DNA of 64,000 nucleotides from the NCBI GenBank assembly GCA_027334165.1, contig DAHWXM010000019.1, positions 1 through 64,000 of the forward strand. The letters run 5' to 3'. Position numbers and translations under genes: made by a program. This DNA is from Microcaldota archaeon. Its GTDB lineage: Archaea; Micrarchaeota; Micrarchaeia; Micrarchaeales; CABMGC01. Below, piece by piece: positions 17,305-25,831 of this stretch (position 1 is its first letter; each line of letters starts with the position of its first letter). A model generated the notes under the pieces. It did not search any database and had not been told where the DNA came from. It saw only the letters and a program-made list of their open reading frames with translations.

Positions 17305-17760
17305 TTACAGCAGTATTGTGGTGCCATCGGACCCAACGGACCCTGAAGGACCCGTGTTTACTCCAGAATTGACATTTCTTGTTATTATCAAGTCTATCTC
17401 CGGTGCAAATTCGATCGGGGTAGCTGGTTTAAACTCTCACCCGTTATGCCGGGCTTATACGCCTGCGTCGCTGCTGCGACCAACTGTCCCAAAAAGCCCC
17501 TTTCGTGGCGGAGGCGATATTTAACGGCAACACCTTAGAAACCGATGCGAGGTCGGCCTTTCTGGCAGAATCCTTTAATAGGCAATTGCATCAAAAAAGA
17601 CTTCGCCGACAGCGAGGAGCTTGCGGATGCATCCTCAAACACGTATTCGCCCTGTTTGAAATCCATGCTAATCCCGATGGCGAGTTATGTTTTACGGGTT
17701 GCGTTTTATGCTTTCTGAGACTGATCCAAGGAGTTCGTTCCGTTTGAATTGGGAATGCAC
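17305..17760 (-). pseudogene. Frameshifted remnant of an unknown protein-coding gene
   Basis: No frame is open across this stretch, yet protein-like sequence passes from frame to frame. From GTG 17760: VHSQFKRNELLGSVSESIKR; then after a shift, SMDFKQGEYVFEDASASS; then LKDSARKADLASVSKVLPLN; then LGQLVAAATQAYKPGITG; then FKPATPIEFAPEIDLIITRN and a tail with GPSGSVGSDG ending at TAA 17305-17307. Shifts lie near homopolymers (A4 near 17690, T6 near 17595 and T5 near 17493 on the coding strand, and AAA near 17430). A TATA element 27 bases before the GTG fits a leaderless gene. Either a decaying gene of about 150 codons or clustered assembly errors. No family recognised; the original function is unknown. 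Confidence 0.6.
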
Positions 17761-17780
17761 TTACACCACATTTGTTTTAC

Positions 17781-17790
17781 ATTATAAATA
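17781..17790. promoter_or_regulatory. Shared TATA element between the decayed gene and the HTH-gdhA operon
   Basis: ATTATAAATA is centred about 27 bases before the GTG at 17814 on the plus strand and about 27 bases before the GTG at 17760 on the minus strand. The spacing fits leaderless transcripts in both directions from a single element. Confidence 0.5.
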
Positions 17791-17813
17791 ATTTTGCATG
17801 GCACAGTAGAATA

Positions 17814-18122
17814 GTGGAATCGGAAGAGCTAAACTGCAAGCGGATAGTTTCGTCCATGATACCTGCGGTGCGCATACGCATTGCCGAGGTGCTCGATTCT
17901 AGATACGGGTACAAGCAAAAGGATATAGCGGCAAAACTCGGGGTGGTCCAGGTGGCAGTGAGCAAGTATCTCAACAAGAAGTACTCTAAGGCAGTGGAGA
18001 GGGAAAAGGAGGAGCTGAAGGACAGGATAGAGAAGGAAGGCCTTGTGGATGCCATAATAAAGTGCAATGACCCCAACGAAGTGAACTACAGGATAGAGAG
18101 GTTCTGCGAAGGAACCGCTTGA
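17814..18122 (+). CDS. Small helix-turn-helix transcriptional regulator
   Basis: A 102-residue DNA-binding protein. The N-terminus (VESEELNCKRIVSSMIPAVRIRIAEVL) matches a common archaeal regulator family in which a Cys-containing leader precedes an Xre-like HTH; the recognition region is YKQKDIAAKLGVVQVAVSKYLNKK. The C-terminal third is charged and probably helical. GTG at 17814 is chosen because the TATA box at 17781-17790 lies at leaderless spacing; the track start at 17772 would lie upstream of the predicted transcript. The stop is 21 bases before gdhA, so it may regulate glutamate metabolism and its own promoter. Confidence 0.8.
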   Translation: MESEELNCKRIVSSMIPAVRIRIAEVLDSRYGYKQKDIAAKLGVVQVAVSKYLNKKYSKAVEREKEELKDRIEKEGLVDAIIKCNDPNEVNYRIERFCEGTA

Positions 18123-18130
18123 TTGCGATT

Positions 18131-18137
18131 AGGAGGT
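18131..18137 (+). promoter_or_regulatory. Strong Shine-Dalgarno site of gdhA
   Basis: AGGAGGT with a 6-base gap to ATG 18144 fixes the gdhA start. It stands out because many genes in this window appear leaderless. Confidence 0.8.
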
Positions 18138-18143
18138 AATAAA

Positions 18144-19409
18144 ATGGTGGAAGAATTAGATCCGTTCAAGATAGCGCAGAAGCAGCTCGATGATGCGGCA
18201 GCGATAATGTCGCTGGACAAGCAGGCGCTCGCAATATTGCGTGAGCCAAAAAGGGTTGTCACCGTCAACATACCGGTGAGAATGAGTGATGGCACCACTG
18301 AGACATTCACTGGATTCCGTGTGATGTACAACGATGCAAGAGGGCCGGGCAAGGGAGGCATACGTTTCCATCCTGAAGAAAACGTCAGCACGGTCAAGGC
18401 ACTTGCTGCATGGATGACATGGAAGACGGCACTGGCGGACATACCTTTCGGAGGGGGCAAGGGCGGTGTCATATGTGACACTAAGAAGATGGATGCATTC
18501 GAACTGGAAAATCTCTCCAGGAGCTACGTCAGGGCACTTGCAGAAGTTGTAGGGCCCAAGAAGGATGTGCCCGCACCTGACGTCTACACAACGCCGCAAA
18601 TAATGGCGTGGATGATGGACGAGTATAACAAGCTCGCTGGCGGAAGCGAGCCCGGATTCATAACTGGAAAGCCGGTCGAGATAGGCGGCTCCCAGGGAAG
18701 ATTCGACTCCACAGCAATGGGGGGGATGTACATACTAAGGAACGCAGCCAAAATGGCGAAGATGGATCTTAAGAAGGCAAGAGTTGCGATACAGGGCTTT
18801 GGAAACGCGGGCAAATTCGCCTTCGACATAGCAAACACTATGCTTGGCGCGAATGTGGTGGCCATAAGTGATTCGAAGGGGGGGGTATACTCAGAAAAGG
18901 GCCTGGACTATGACAAGTTGAGCGCGGCGAAGGAGCAGACCGGCACAGTGCAGGGTTACAAAGGCACTGAAGACGTCAGCAACGAGGATCTTCTTGAGCT
19001 TGACGTAGACGTATTGATACCGGCCGCAATAGAAAATCAGATCACCGGAAAGAACGCGGACAGGATAAACGCAAAGATGGTGCTCGAACTCGCAAACGGC
19101 CCGGTCACCCCGGATGCGGACAAGATCCTGTTTGAGAAGGGTATACTAGACCTGCCGGACTTCCTTGTGAACTCGGGAGGCGTGATAGTGTCTTACTTTG
19201 AGTGGGTCCAAAACAACTCCGGAGAGTATTGGACAGAGGATAGCGTTTACAAGAAACTAGACGGCATAGTTACCAAATCCTTCAATGATATGGTTGCCAT
19301 GCAGAAGGAATACAAGGAAAAGGGAAAGAAGATAACTCCGAGGCAGGCGGCGTACATAATAGCCGTTGATAGGGTCGCAAAGGCCATGAAGCTTAGGGGA
19401 TGGTACTAA
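18144..19409 (+). CDS. gdhA: Glutamate dehydrogenase (hexameric, NAD(P)-dependent)
   Basis: Interconverts glutamate with 2-oxoglutarate and ammonium, linking nitrogen and carbon metabolism. The 421 residues contain the substrate-site region [12 protein letters not shown], catalytic-lysine motif [31 protein letters not shown] and the Rossmann motif [13 protein letters not shown] strong Shine-Dalgarno AGGAGGT at 18131-18137 precedes ATG 18144, so the track start at 18123 is rejected. Translated from a shared mRNA with the HTH gene upstream. Cofactor preference is not certain: ISDSKGG follows the second strand. Confidence 0.97.
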   Translation: MVEELDPFKIAQKQLDDAAAIMSLDKQALAILREPKRVVTVNIPVRMSDGTTETFTGFRVMYNDARGPGKGGIRFHPEENVSTVKALAAWMTWKTALADIPFGGGKGGVICDTKKMDAFELENLSRSYVRALAEVVGPKKDVPAPDVYTTPQIMAWMMDEYNKLAGGSEPGFITGKPVEIGGSQGRFDSTAMGGMYILRNAAKMAKMDLKKARVAIQGFGNAGKFAFDIANTMLGANVVAISDSKGGVYSEKGLDYDKLSAAKEQTGTVQGYKGTEDVSNEDLLELDVDVLIPAAIENQITGKNADRINAKMVLELANGPVTPDADKILFEKGILDLPDFLVNSGGVIVSYFEWVQNNSGEYWTEDSVYKKLDGIVTKSFNDMVAMQKEYKEKGKKITPRQAAYIIAVDRVAKAMKLRGWY

Positions 19410-21145
19410 CGCTGAAGGCCGATCTGCTGTAGCAGTTCGGCACAGTTTAGCGTGTTTACCACATCCTGCTTGCGCAGCCAACCTCTCCGTGCAGTGCCTA
19501 CGCCATAGCGCAGCAGTTGTAGGTGCTGCGTGTTGTGCGAGTCGGTATCTATGGAAAAGCGCAGCTTGTACGCTCTGGCACGTAGTATGTTCTCGTCGTT
19601 AAGGTCAAGCCGGTTAGGAAAGGAGTTTATCTCCATGATTACGCCGTTGCGTTCTGCTGCCTCGAAGACCTTCTCAAAATCGAAGGCTATCGGTGCCCTG
19701 CTGCCTATCAGGCGGTCGGTGGGATGCGCCCATATGCTCACAAGCCCGGTATCGAAAGCACGCGTTATGCGCTCGGTCATTTCTTCTTTTGGCATGGCAA
19801 GGTACGTGTGCACGCTTGCTAGGGTGTAGTCCATCATGCGTATGGTCTCTTTGTTTAAGTCAAGACTTCCGTCTTTGAGTATGTCTATCTCCGCACTCTT
19901 CAGCAAACACAGCTTATCCAACTTCTTTGACGCCGCGTCTATGTGCTTCAGATGCTCACGGAACTTCGAATCAGTCATCCCGTGTGCGACGAATTCGCTC
20001 TTGGAATGATCACTTATGCCAAGGTATTCGTAACCCAGGGCCTCGGCGGCGGCGGCCATCTCCTCAACACTGTTCTGTCCATCGCTTGCCTTGGTGTGTG
20101 CATGCAGGTCGCCGCGAATTTCGCCAATAGATACTGGCGTTGGCAATTCCCCTCTGGCAGCGAGCTCCACCTCTCCGCGATTCTCGCGCATCTCCGGTTC
20201 CACATACTGAAGGCCAAGGCGCGCATATACGCCTTCTTCGTCATCACCGCACACCCTCTTACCGCGTCTGCTGAATAGGCCGTACTCGCTGAGTTTGTAT
20301 CCTTTCCTGATGGCTATTTGCCTTACCCTGACACCGTGATCCTTGCTTCCGGTGAAGTACTGCATCGCAGACCCGAAGCTCTCTTCTTCGACTATGCGCA
20401 TGTCACACGTGATTCCAAGGCTTAGCTGCACCGTGATCTTTGTAGGTCCGCTGACTATGACTTTAGTAACCCCGTCCATAGTGGGTACGAATTTCTGCAA
20501 GTCGCCGGCCCCGTGCGATACGATGAGTATGTCTATGTCGCCTATTGTTTCACGCATGCGCCTTAGGGAACCGGCTATCTCTACCCGTTTTGCCAGACCT
20601 GATGAGAGCAGTATTCCGCGGAGCCTTTCGGCCTCGGGAAGCACGGTACCGAGAAGCATGCGGCCGCTAGAGCCTTTGTACAATTCTAGGCTGGTGCGTA
20701 TGGTATCTTCGCTTTTCTTTCCGAACCGAGGTAAATTGGTTATCCTGTGCGCCTCGACGGCTGCCTGCAGGTCCGCAACGTTCCGCACCTTGAGTGCTTT
20801 GTAGAGTTGCACTATTCGCTTGGAGCCCATACCCTGAAGCTTGGTGAGCTCGGTGAAGTCTATCGGGTATTTTTTCTTCAGCTGGTCGTGCTTCTTAATC
20901 TTCCCGGTAGTGATGAATTCGGCTATCCTATCGGCAAGACCCTTGCCTATTCCTGGCAACCCCATGAGGGCATCTGTGCCACCCTTCCGGTACAGTTCGG
21001 CAACGTCCTTCTGCATGGTACCGATGGTCAGAGCAGCCCGCCTGTAAGCGCGTATCTCAAACTTGTGTGACGCTTCGCCATTGCCGTCTATCTCAAGCAT
21101 GTCGGCAATTTCCTCGAACAGGGTGCTAATCTCCTCATTCTGCAT
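19406..21145 (-). CDS. polX: Family X DNA polymerase with PHP exonuclease domain (PolX)
   Basis: Gap-filling repair polymerase. The 579 residues begin with the helical N-terminal domain and helix-hairpin-helix motifs ([29 protein letters not shown]), then the palm with the metal-binding [18 protein letters not shown] and third Asp in [10 protein letters not shown], and end with a PHP domain ([40 protein letters not shown]) that in bacterial and archaeal PolX gives 3'-5' exonuclease and AP-lyase-like activities. ATG 21145 is about 29 bases after a minus-strand TGTTTATG, supporting the shorter start. Ends overlap gdhA by 4 bases convergently. Confidence 0.93.
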   Translation of the reverse strand: MQNEEISTLFEEIADMLEIDGNGEASHKFEIRAYRRAALTIGTMQKDVAELYRKGGTDALMGLPGIGKGLADRIAEFITTGKIKKHDQLKKKYPIDFTELTKLQGMGSKRIVQLYKALKVRNVADLQAAVEAHRITNLPRFGKKSEDTIRTSLELYKGSSGRMLLGTVLPEAERLRGILLSSGLAKRVEIAGSLRRMRETIGDIDILIVSHGAGDLQKFVPTMDGVTKVIVSGPTKITVQLSLGITCDMRIVEEESFGSAMQYFTGSKDHGVRVRQIAIRKGYKLSEYGLFSRRGKRVCGDDEEGVYARLGLQYVEPEMRENRGEVELAARGELPTPVSIGEIRGDLHAHTKASDGQNSVEEMAAAAEALGYEYLGISDHSKSEFVAHGMTDSKFREHLKHIDAASKKLDKLCLLKSAEIDILKDGSLDLNKETIRMMDYTLASVHTYLAMPKEEMTERITRAFDTGLVSIWAHPTDRLIGSRAPIAFDFEKVFEAAERNGVIMEINSFPNRLDLNDENILRARAYKLRFSIDTDSHNTQHLQLLRYGVGTARRGWLRKQDVVNTLNCAELLQQIGLQR

Positions 21146-21275
21146 GTTGATTAACAGATACTGCAACATTCATAAACATTCCATGCTTCCGGAAGATCGC
21201 TGCGCGAATGCCAAGCGGTTTCTCACAAACCGTATATAAATGTTTTTTCCTATTGTTAATAAGCGTGGTGTGAAG

Positions 21276-21758
21276 ATGGGTGTGGAGAGTTATCTAGATG
21301 AGAAGGACTTTGCAAAGAAACTGATAGTAGACAACAAGTACATGGTCGTTGCAACCTCCAATCCGGAGTCAAAACCGTGGGCGGCGCCGGTCCTGTACGT
21401 GTACGACGAATCGTATGCCTTCTATTTCCTTTCGGCGATAGATTCTTTGCATGCAAAGAACATACTTGGCAATCCGCAAGTTTGCCTATCTATATTTAAC
21501 TCGGAGCAGCCGATAGGGAAATCCGATGGAATTCAGATAGAGGCCCTTGCGCACGTCGTTGATAAGACGGCAATAGAAGGCGTAATAAACATCTACTGCA
21601 GGAAGCTCTTCCCGGAATCCAACGTGCCTCCCTTGAAGCGATACCGGCCGGAAGACTATCTAGAGCCATCGGAATTCAGATTTTTCGTCGTAAAGCCAAC
21701 CAAGGTTTATGTTACGGATGGATTGGAGAGGCGCGTGGAAGTGGATCTGTCTGAGTGA
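21276..21758 (+). CDS. Pyridoxamine 5'-phosphate oxidase-like flavin-binding protein
   Basis: A 160-residue split-barrel protein of the PNPOx-like superfamily. The features are the early strand KYMVVATSNPESKPWAAPVLYVYDE, the strand pair FYFLSAIDSLHAKNILGNPQVCLSIF and a late strand carrying FRFFVVKPTKVYVTDG. Such proteins bind FMN, F420 or haem; the ligand cannot be read here. ATG 21276 (MGVESYLDEKD) follows a TATATAAAT at about 21232-21240 by about 40 bases. Stand-alone gene between polX and ftsZ2. It could be a general oxidoreductase rather than a vitamin B6 enzyme. Confidence 0.75.
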   Translation: MGVESYLDEKDFAKKLIVDNKYMVVATSNPESKPWAAPVLYVYDESYAFYFLSAIDSLHAKNILGNPQVCLSIFNSEQPIGKSDGIQIEALAHVVDKTAIEGVINIYCRKLFPESNVPPLKRYRPEDYLEPSEFRFFVVKPTKVYVTDGLERRVEVDLSE

Positions 21759-21846
21759 AATCCCGATCGGACTATGTCGCCAAAGTGCAGATTCCGAGGA
21801 CGAAAGGTATTTATCATAATATTGTCAAACTTAAATTGGTGTAGCC

Positions 21847-22884
21847 ATGTATGATTCCATTGTTTCTCAGAACCAGAGCATGAATGCTGAATATGAAATG
21901 TTCAAGCCAAGGATAGCCGTTGTTGGTGTAGGTGGCGGAGGCAACAACACGGTGCACAGGCTCAGCAGCATGGACATAAAGGGGGCAGCGCTGTTTGCTT
22001 TCAACACCGACGGCAAGCAGCTCGGCATGCTTGGTCCGACCATAACTAAGCTCATGCTGGGCAGACAGATAACCCACGGACTCGGTGCGGGCGGATATCC
22101 GGAAGTTGGGGAGAAGGCTGCGGAATTGTCCAGGACGGATATAGAACTCCTAGTGCGCGATACGAACCTTACCTTTCTGACAGCAGGAATGGGTGGAGGG
22201 ACTGGCACAGGTGCCGCACCGATAGTCGCAAGAGTCGTTAAGGAGAGCGGCTCAATTGTGGTAGGCATAGTTACAATACCTTTCGCTCTTGAAAGGGTCA
22301 GACTCGAGACGGCAAAGAGAGGGATAGAGAGGCTAAGGCAGAACATAGACACGCTCATAGTCATAGACAACCAGAAGCTCGTACAGCTTTACCCGAATCT
22401 CCCGATAGAAAAAACGTTCGCTCTCGCAGACGAGATAACCGCAAAGGCCGTTAAGGGGATAACCGAGGCCATAACGCAGCCGAGCCTGATAAATACCGAT
22501 TTTGCTGATGTAAGGACGATAATGTCGGCAGGTGGCTTGGCCATGATAAGCGTAGGCACTGGCCAGGGCCCGAACAAGGTCGAGGAGGTCGTTACGAATA
22601 CACTGAAGAACAAACTTCTTGACGTTGATTACAGGAACGCGACAGGCATACTGCTGCACATAACAGGGGGGCCAGATATGACACTCGGAGATGCCAACTT
22701 GATAGGGTCGAAGCTTACCGAAAGCGCATCGCCCAATGCAAACGTCATCTGGGGCGCAAGACTTGACCCCAACTACACAGGAAGGGTAGAGGTCATCGCC
22801 ATATTCACAGGAGTCTCAGGAGGATCCGTACTTGGCAACAACAAGTCTGAACCGGAGGATGAGACAGGGCTATTCCAAATATGA
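21847..22884 (+). CDS. ftsZ2: Cell division GTPase FtsZ (second copy, FtsZ2-like)
   Basis: Second tubulin-type GTPase, 345 residues. Contains VVGVGGGGNNTVHRL, the signature GMGGGTGTGAAPIVA, FALADEITAKAVKGI and TDFADVRTIM. It differs clearly from the copy at 2010 in its termini, including a short N-terminal extension (MYDSIVSQNQSMNAEYEMFKP) and a C-terminal acidic tail. Dual FtsZ systems occur widely in Euryarchaeota and several DPANN lineages, where FtsZ1 and FtsZ2 have separate roles in ring assembly and constriction. Flanked by the flavin protein and convergent rad50. CetZ-type tubulins are excluded by the GGGTGTG context and sequence. Confidence 0.94.
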   Translation: MYDSIVSQNQSMNAEYEMFKPRIAVVGVGGGGNNTVHRLSSMDIKGAALFAFNTDGKQLGMLGPTITKLMLGRQITHGLGAGGYPEVGEKAAELSRTDIELLVRDTNLTFLTAGMGGGTGTGAAPIVARVVKESGSIVVGIVTIPFALERVRLETAKRGIERLRQNIDTLIVIDNQKLVQLYPNLPIEKTFALADEITAKAVKGITEAITQPSLINTDFADVRTIMSAGGLAMISVGTGQGPNKVEEVVTNTLKNKLLDVDYRNATGILLHITGGPDMTLGDANLIGSKLTESASPNANVIWGARLDPNYTGRVEVIAIFTGVSGGSVLGNNKSEPEDETGLFQI

Positions 22885-22908
22885 ACGCCTTGGTTTTACT
22901 AGGATTGG

Positions 22909-25215
22909 TCATAGCTCCTCTATGACCGCTTCCTTATTCTCGTCTTTGTTCCTGTTGAGCAAATAAACTTTTGAGTTATAAGCTTTCTTGAGAAGCGGAT
23001 CATGCGTTATGATGAATGTTTGCTCGACTATCCGAGGCAGGGTCTCATTGAACATTTTTACAAATTTCTCCAACCCGCGCTGATCTATGTTGTGCGTAGG
23101 CTCGTCTAGGATGAGCAGGCCCAAGCCAGGCGCCAGCACCAACGAGAAGGCCACGCGCATGGCGAGACACGCGATGCTCCTCTCACCCCCGCTCGCTATC
23201 GCATCCACGTCGTTCCACGCGGTATTTCCAGAGGCATTGGTAAGTACCTTTAGCACATAGTCGTCAGAATCGGCCTCTAGTTTCACGCTTGTGTAGTCGC
23301 TATACGGATATATCTCCGGCCATACATCATGCATTATGGAATTTATAGAGTCTATGAGTCTTGACCTGAGCAACGCCTGCGTTTCCTGCAAGGACGTCTT
23401 GAATTTTGTCATGTTTGCGGCTACGCTGCGCTTGGTTTTTATATCGTCGTATATGCGTTCGACCTTGGAGATTTCAGTCTTTTTCCCAGTGATCTGTTCT
23501 TCGATATCGGCCACGTACTTTCTGTTAGCAGATGCGTCTGCCGAAAGTCGGCTGTGCTCCGATACTGTCCGCGTGAGTGCCTCCTGTAGTGCATATAGTT
23601 TCGCCTCGTCCACGTTTATAGTTGCGGAAAGTTTGACATTCGCTTCCAGGGCGGAGGAGAGCTGGAACACCTCTCGAACATAACCATCACGACGATCCAC
23701 GGCCTCAAGTTTCGAAGCCAGCATCCCGAGTGACGCAGTAGAATCGTCAACAACAGCAACTGCGCCATCGTAAAGCGACTTCTGTGCCTTCAGTCCCTCC
23801 TCGGCCATGAGCATCGTGTCTTTCAGCTGTGCGATTCTTTGGGAAGGGTCATTGTATTCGTGAACCTTTTCCTCCAATAGGGCAAGCTTACGGAGCTGCA
23901 CTTCTGAAGCCTTAATCCTACCCTTATACTCAGCATCAGCCTTGGCTAATTGCGCTATGCGATCCGCCAATAACAGGATTGCGTGTTTCTTCTCGGCTAT
24001 GAGCTTCTGCCGCATATCCTCCCCAAGTTCCCTTTCGCATATAGGACACTTCTGCGTGTGTCGTTCGAGTTCCGAAATCCATCGCACGTACTCGTTCCTT
24101 GTTGCAATGCATTCGGCAGTCTCCTTCATATTGGAATCTATTAACGCATTGGCGTCTGAGAGGGATGTCTCTATCGATTTACGATCATATTGTGACAGTT
24201 CTTTCAGCATCCTCGAATTCTCCTCGACTCTTTTCGAGTGCTCTGAAATTTCGGCTGACGCCCGTGCGTACTGTCCCTGAAGCTCACGCTCCCTCGCCTT
24301 GATCGAAATCACTTCAGCTTTTGCCTTCTCGATGGCGCCCTTTAGAGCCGTGATGCCCTTTTCTAGTTCTGCGCGTGACGGGTGGCCAGCCGCATTTATC
24401 TTGTCTATCTCCTTTGAAAGAACGTCAATCCTGTTGCGTTGCGCGACTATCTCCTTATCGAGCCGCACCTTTTCCTGGTACTTATGTTTCATGGCACCGA
24501 GTTTCGCCTCTGCTTCGGCAACGAGCGACGATCTTGCAGCCAATTCCGAGTCTATCCTCTTTTGTTCAGATGCGAGCCTTTGCATTTCAGACCCCATGTC
24601 TGATAACTGTTGCTTTAATCCAGGGATATCGAAGTTTGCAGCCGTCTTCTCATTGTCGGTTATGAGGTCCTTCAACTTATTTATGATTGCTGATGAATTC
24701 TCCTGTGCCGTGGAAAACCGATCAAGGCCCAGGAGCTCGTCGATCTGTCGCTTCCGGTCTGATGCGCGCAGCTTGAGGAAGTAATCGAGATCGTTCTGCT
24801 CCGAGTAGATTGCTTTAGAGAACAGGTCATAGTCTATCTTAAGTGCTTTCTCTATCTCTTCATTTACCCTCTGCGGCTGCGACTGAACGTACGCGCCATC
24901 CTTCTCGAGGGTAGCCTTGGGTGCGCCAATCTTGCTGACCTGCCTGGTCACCACGTAACTGGAACCGCCAGAGTCAAAGGATAATTTTACAACCGCGGTG
25001 TCAGTTTCCTCAGGCCTATTGCGTATGATGCCAGCTATGCCAACCTTTCTGTGCTGCACCGCTGGGAAGGTGCCGAATAGCCCAAAGGATATGGCGTCCA
25101 GGATCGAACTTTTACCGGCCCCCATCTGCCCTATTATTATGTTGGTGCCCTTTGTGAACGTCAGCGTACTGTTTCCGTGAACCTTCCAGTTCCTCAATTC
25201 TATGCTTCTTAACAT
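22909..25215 (-). CDS. rad50: Rad50 DNA double-strand break repair ATPase
   Basis: SMC-like ATPase that works with Mre11 at DNA ends. The 768 residues start with Walker A (IIIGQMGAGKSSILDAI), followed by the Q-loop region and long coiled coils around a zinc hook CPICERELGED near the middle, and end with the signature ASGGERSIACLAMRVAFSL and Walker B LGLLILDEPTHNID. It is somewhat shorter than the usual 850-900, the loss being in coiled coil. ATG 25215 (MLRSIELRNWKVHG) is the family start; the track start is 14 codons too early. mre11, normally adjacent with herA and nurA in many archaea, is not in this window. Confidence 0.94.
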   Translation of the reverse strand: MLRSIELRNWKVHGNSTLTFTKGTNIIIGQMGAGKSSILDAISFGLFGTFPAVQHRKVGIAGIIRNRPEETDTAVVKLSFDSGGSSYVVTRQVSKIGAPKATLEKDGAYVQSQPQRVNEEIEKALKIDYDLFSKAIYSEQNDLDYFLKLRASDRKRQIDELLGLDRFSTAQENSSAIINKLKDLITDNEKTAANFDIPGLKQQLSDMGSEMQRLASEQKRIDSELAARSSLVAEAEAKLGAMKHKYQEKVRLDKEIVAQRNRIDVLSKEIDKINAAGHPSRAELEKGITALKGAIEKAKAEVISIKARERELQGQYARASAEISEHSKRVEENSRMLKELSQYDRKSIETSLSDANALIDSNMKETAECIATRNEYVRWISELERHTQKCPICERELGEDMRQKLIAEKKHAILLLADRIAQLAKADAEYKGRIKASEVQLRKLALLEEKVHEYNDPSQRIAQLKDTMLMAEEGLKAQKSLYDGAVAVVDDSTASLGMLASKLEAVDRRDGYVREVFQLSSALEANVKLSATINVDEAKLYALQEALTRTVSEHSRLSADASANRKYVADIEEQITGKKTEISKVERIYDDIKTKRSVAANMTKFKTSLQETQALLRSRLIDSINSIMHDVWPEIYPYSDYTSVKLEADSDDYVLKVLTNASGNTAWNDVDAIASGGERSIACLAMRVAFSLVLAPGLGLLILDEPTHNIDQRGLEKFVKMFNETLPRIVEQTFIITHDPLLKKAYNSKVYLLNRNKDENKEAVIEEL

Positions 25216-25306
25216 TGGCACACCTTGCCGAAGCTGACGCTGTAGGAATAAATGCACCGAACGTATTTATAGTTACCAGGAAGAACCTAGTATGCCAGTG
25301 ACCGGA

Positions 25307-25555
25307 TCAGAGAAGGCTTTCATCCTCCACTTCCACTTCGGTAACTCCGCCTATCTTCCTGAGTCCATCCTCTAACGCTGTGCTTCCTTCACTGTCCTCG
25401 TGAACGAACATAACTTTCAGCACCTTTATGCCGAATGCCACCTCGTCCGTTTGGACAGCCTTAGGGTTGAGGGTCTTCCTTATGCTATCGGAAACCTCCT
25501 GCTCCTTGCCGCTCTCTACGTAGACCTTGAATACTGTTGCGACACTGCTCATCAT
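25307..25555 (-). CDS. Translation elongation factor aEF1B (EF-1 beta)
   Basis: Guanine-nucleotide exchange factor for aEF1A. The 82 residues match the archaeal EF1B: VATVFKVYVESGKEQEV, PKAVQTDEVAFGIKVLKVMFV and the closing LRKIGGVTEVEVEDESLL. Translation starts in an ATGA overlap with the stop of the upstream zinc-ribbon gene, a coupling commonly seen for these two genes in archaea. Length is typical (about 85-90). Confidence 0.92.
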   Translation of the reverse strand: MMSSVATVFKVYVESGKEQEVSDSIRKTLNPKAVQTDEVAFGIKVLKVMFVHEDSEGSTALEDGLRKIGGVTEVEVEDESLL

Positions 25556-25728
25556 GGTCCCTCAAAACCACACTTAGGACAGCGATACTTAGTGTGCGTC
25601 TTTCTGCACTCGTCGCATCGTATTATCACGTATTCGCCACATCGTGGGCAGTTAACATCAATGTACCTGCTGGTCAGCTTCCCACATGAAGAACAGACCT
25701 TGCCCGGAACTCCAGAAACATCGCTCAT
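25552..25728 (-). CDS. Zinc-ribbon protein, translation-associated (COG2888-type)
   Basis: A 58-residue protein with three or four CX2C pairs: VCSSCGKL, VNCPRCGEY, IRCDECRK and YRCPKCGF, enough for two zinc sites. Small double zinc ribbons of this type stand directly upstream of EF1B genes in many archaea and are presumed RNA- or ribosome-binding. ATG 25728 is chosen; ATG 25737 is possible since TATA-like elements lie at about 25751-25757 and 25768-25776. The long N-terminal extension in the track is not family-like. Confidence 0.85.
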   Translation of the reverse strand: MSDVSGVPGKVCSSCGKLTSRYIDVNCPRCGEYVIIRCDECRKTHTKYRCPKCGFEGP

Positions 25729-25831
25729 TTGAACCATCCAGTAGAGATTGCATAAATTAGCAGATATCTTATAAACGCAAGGATATAAAAATATACTTGT
25801 CCATCGGACCGGTTGTCGGTAGGGCGATATT

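Noticed and set aside
17273-17747. Plus-strand ORFs of 83 and 80 residues in the 17.3-17.8 kb gap
   Set aside because: The minus strand carries much more protein-like sequence in the same interval, interpreted as a frameshifted gene.
17277-17813. Possible RNase P RNA or SRP RNA in the large gap
   Set aside because: I looked for the conserved RNase P (GAGGAAAGTC, ACAGAAA) and SRP helix 8 patterns on both strands and did not see them.
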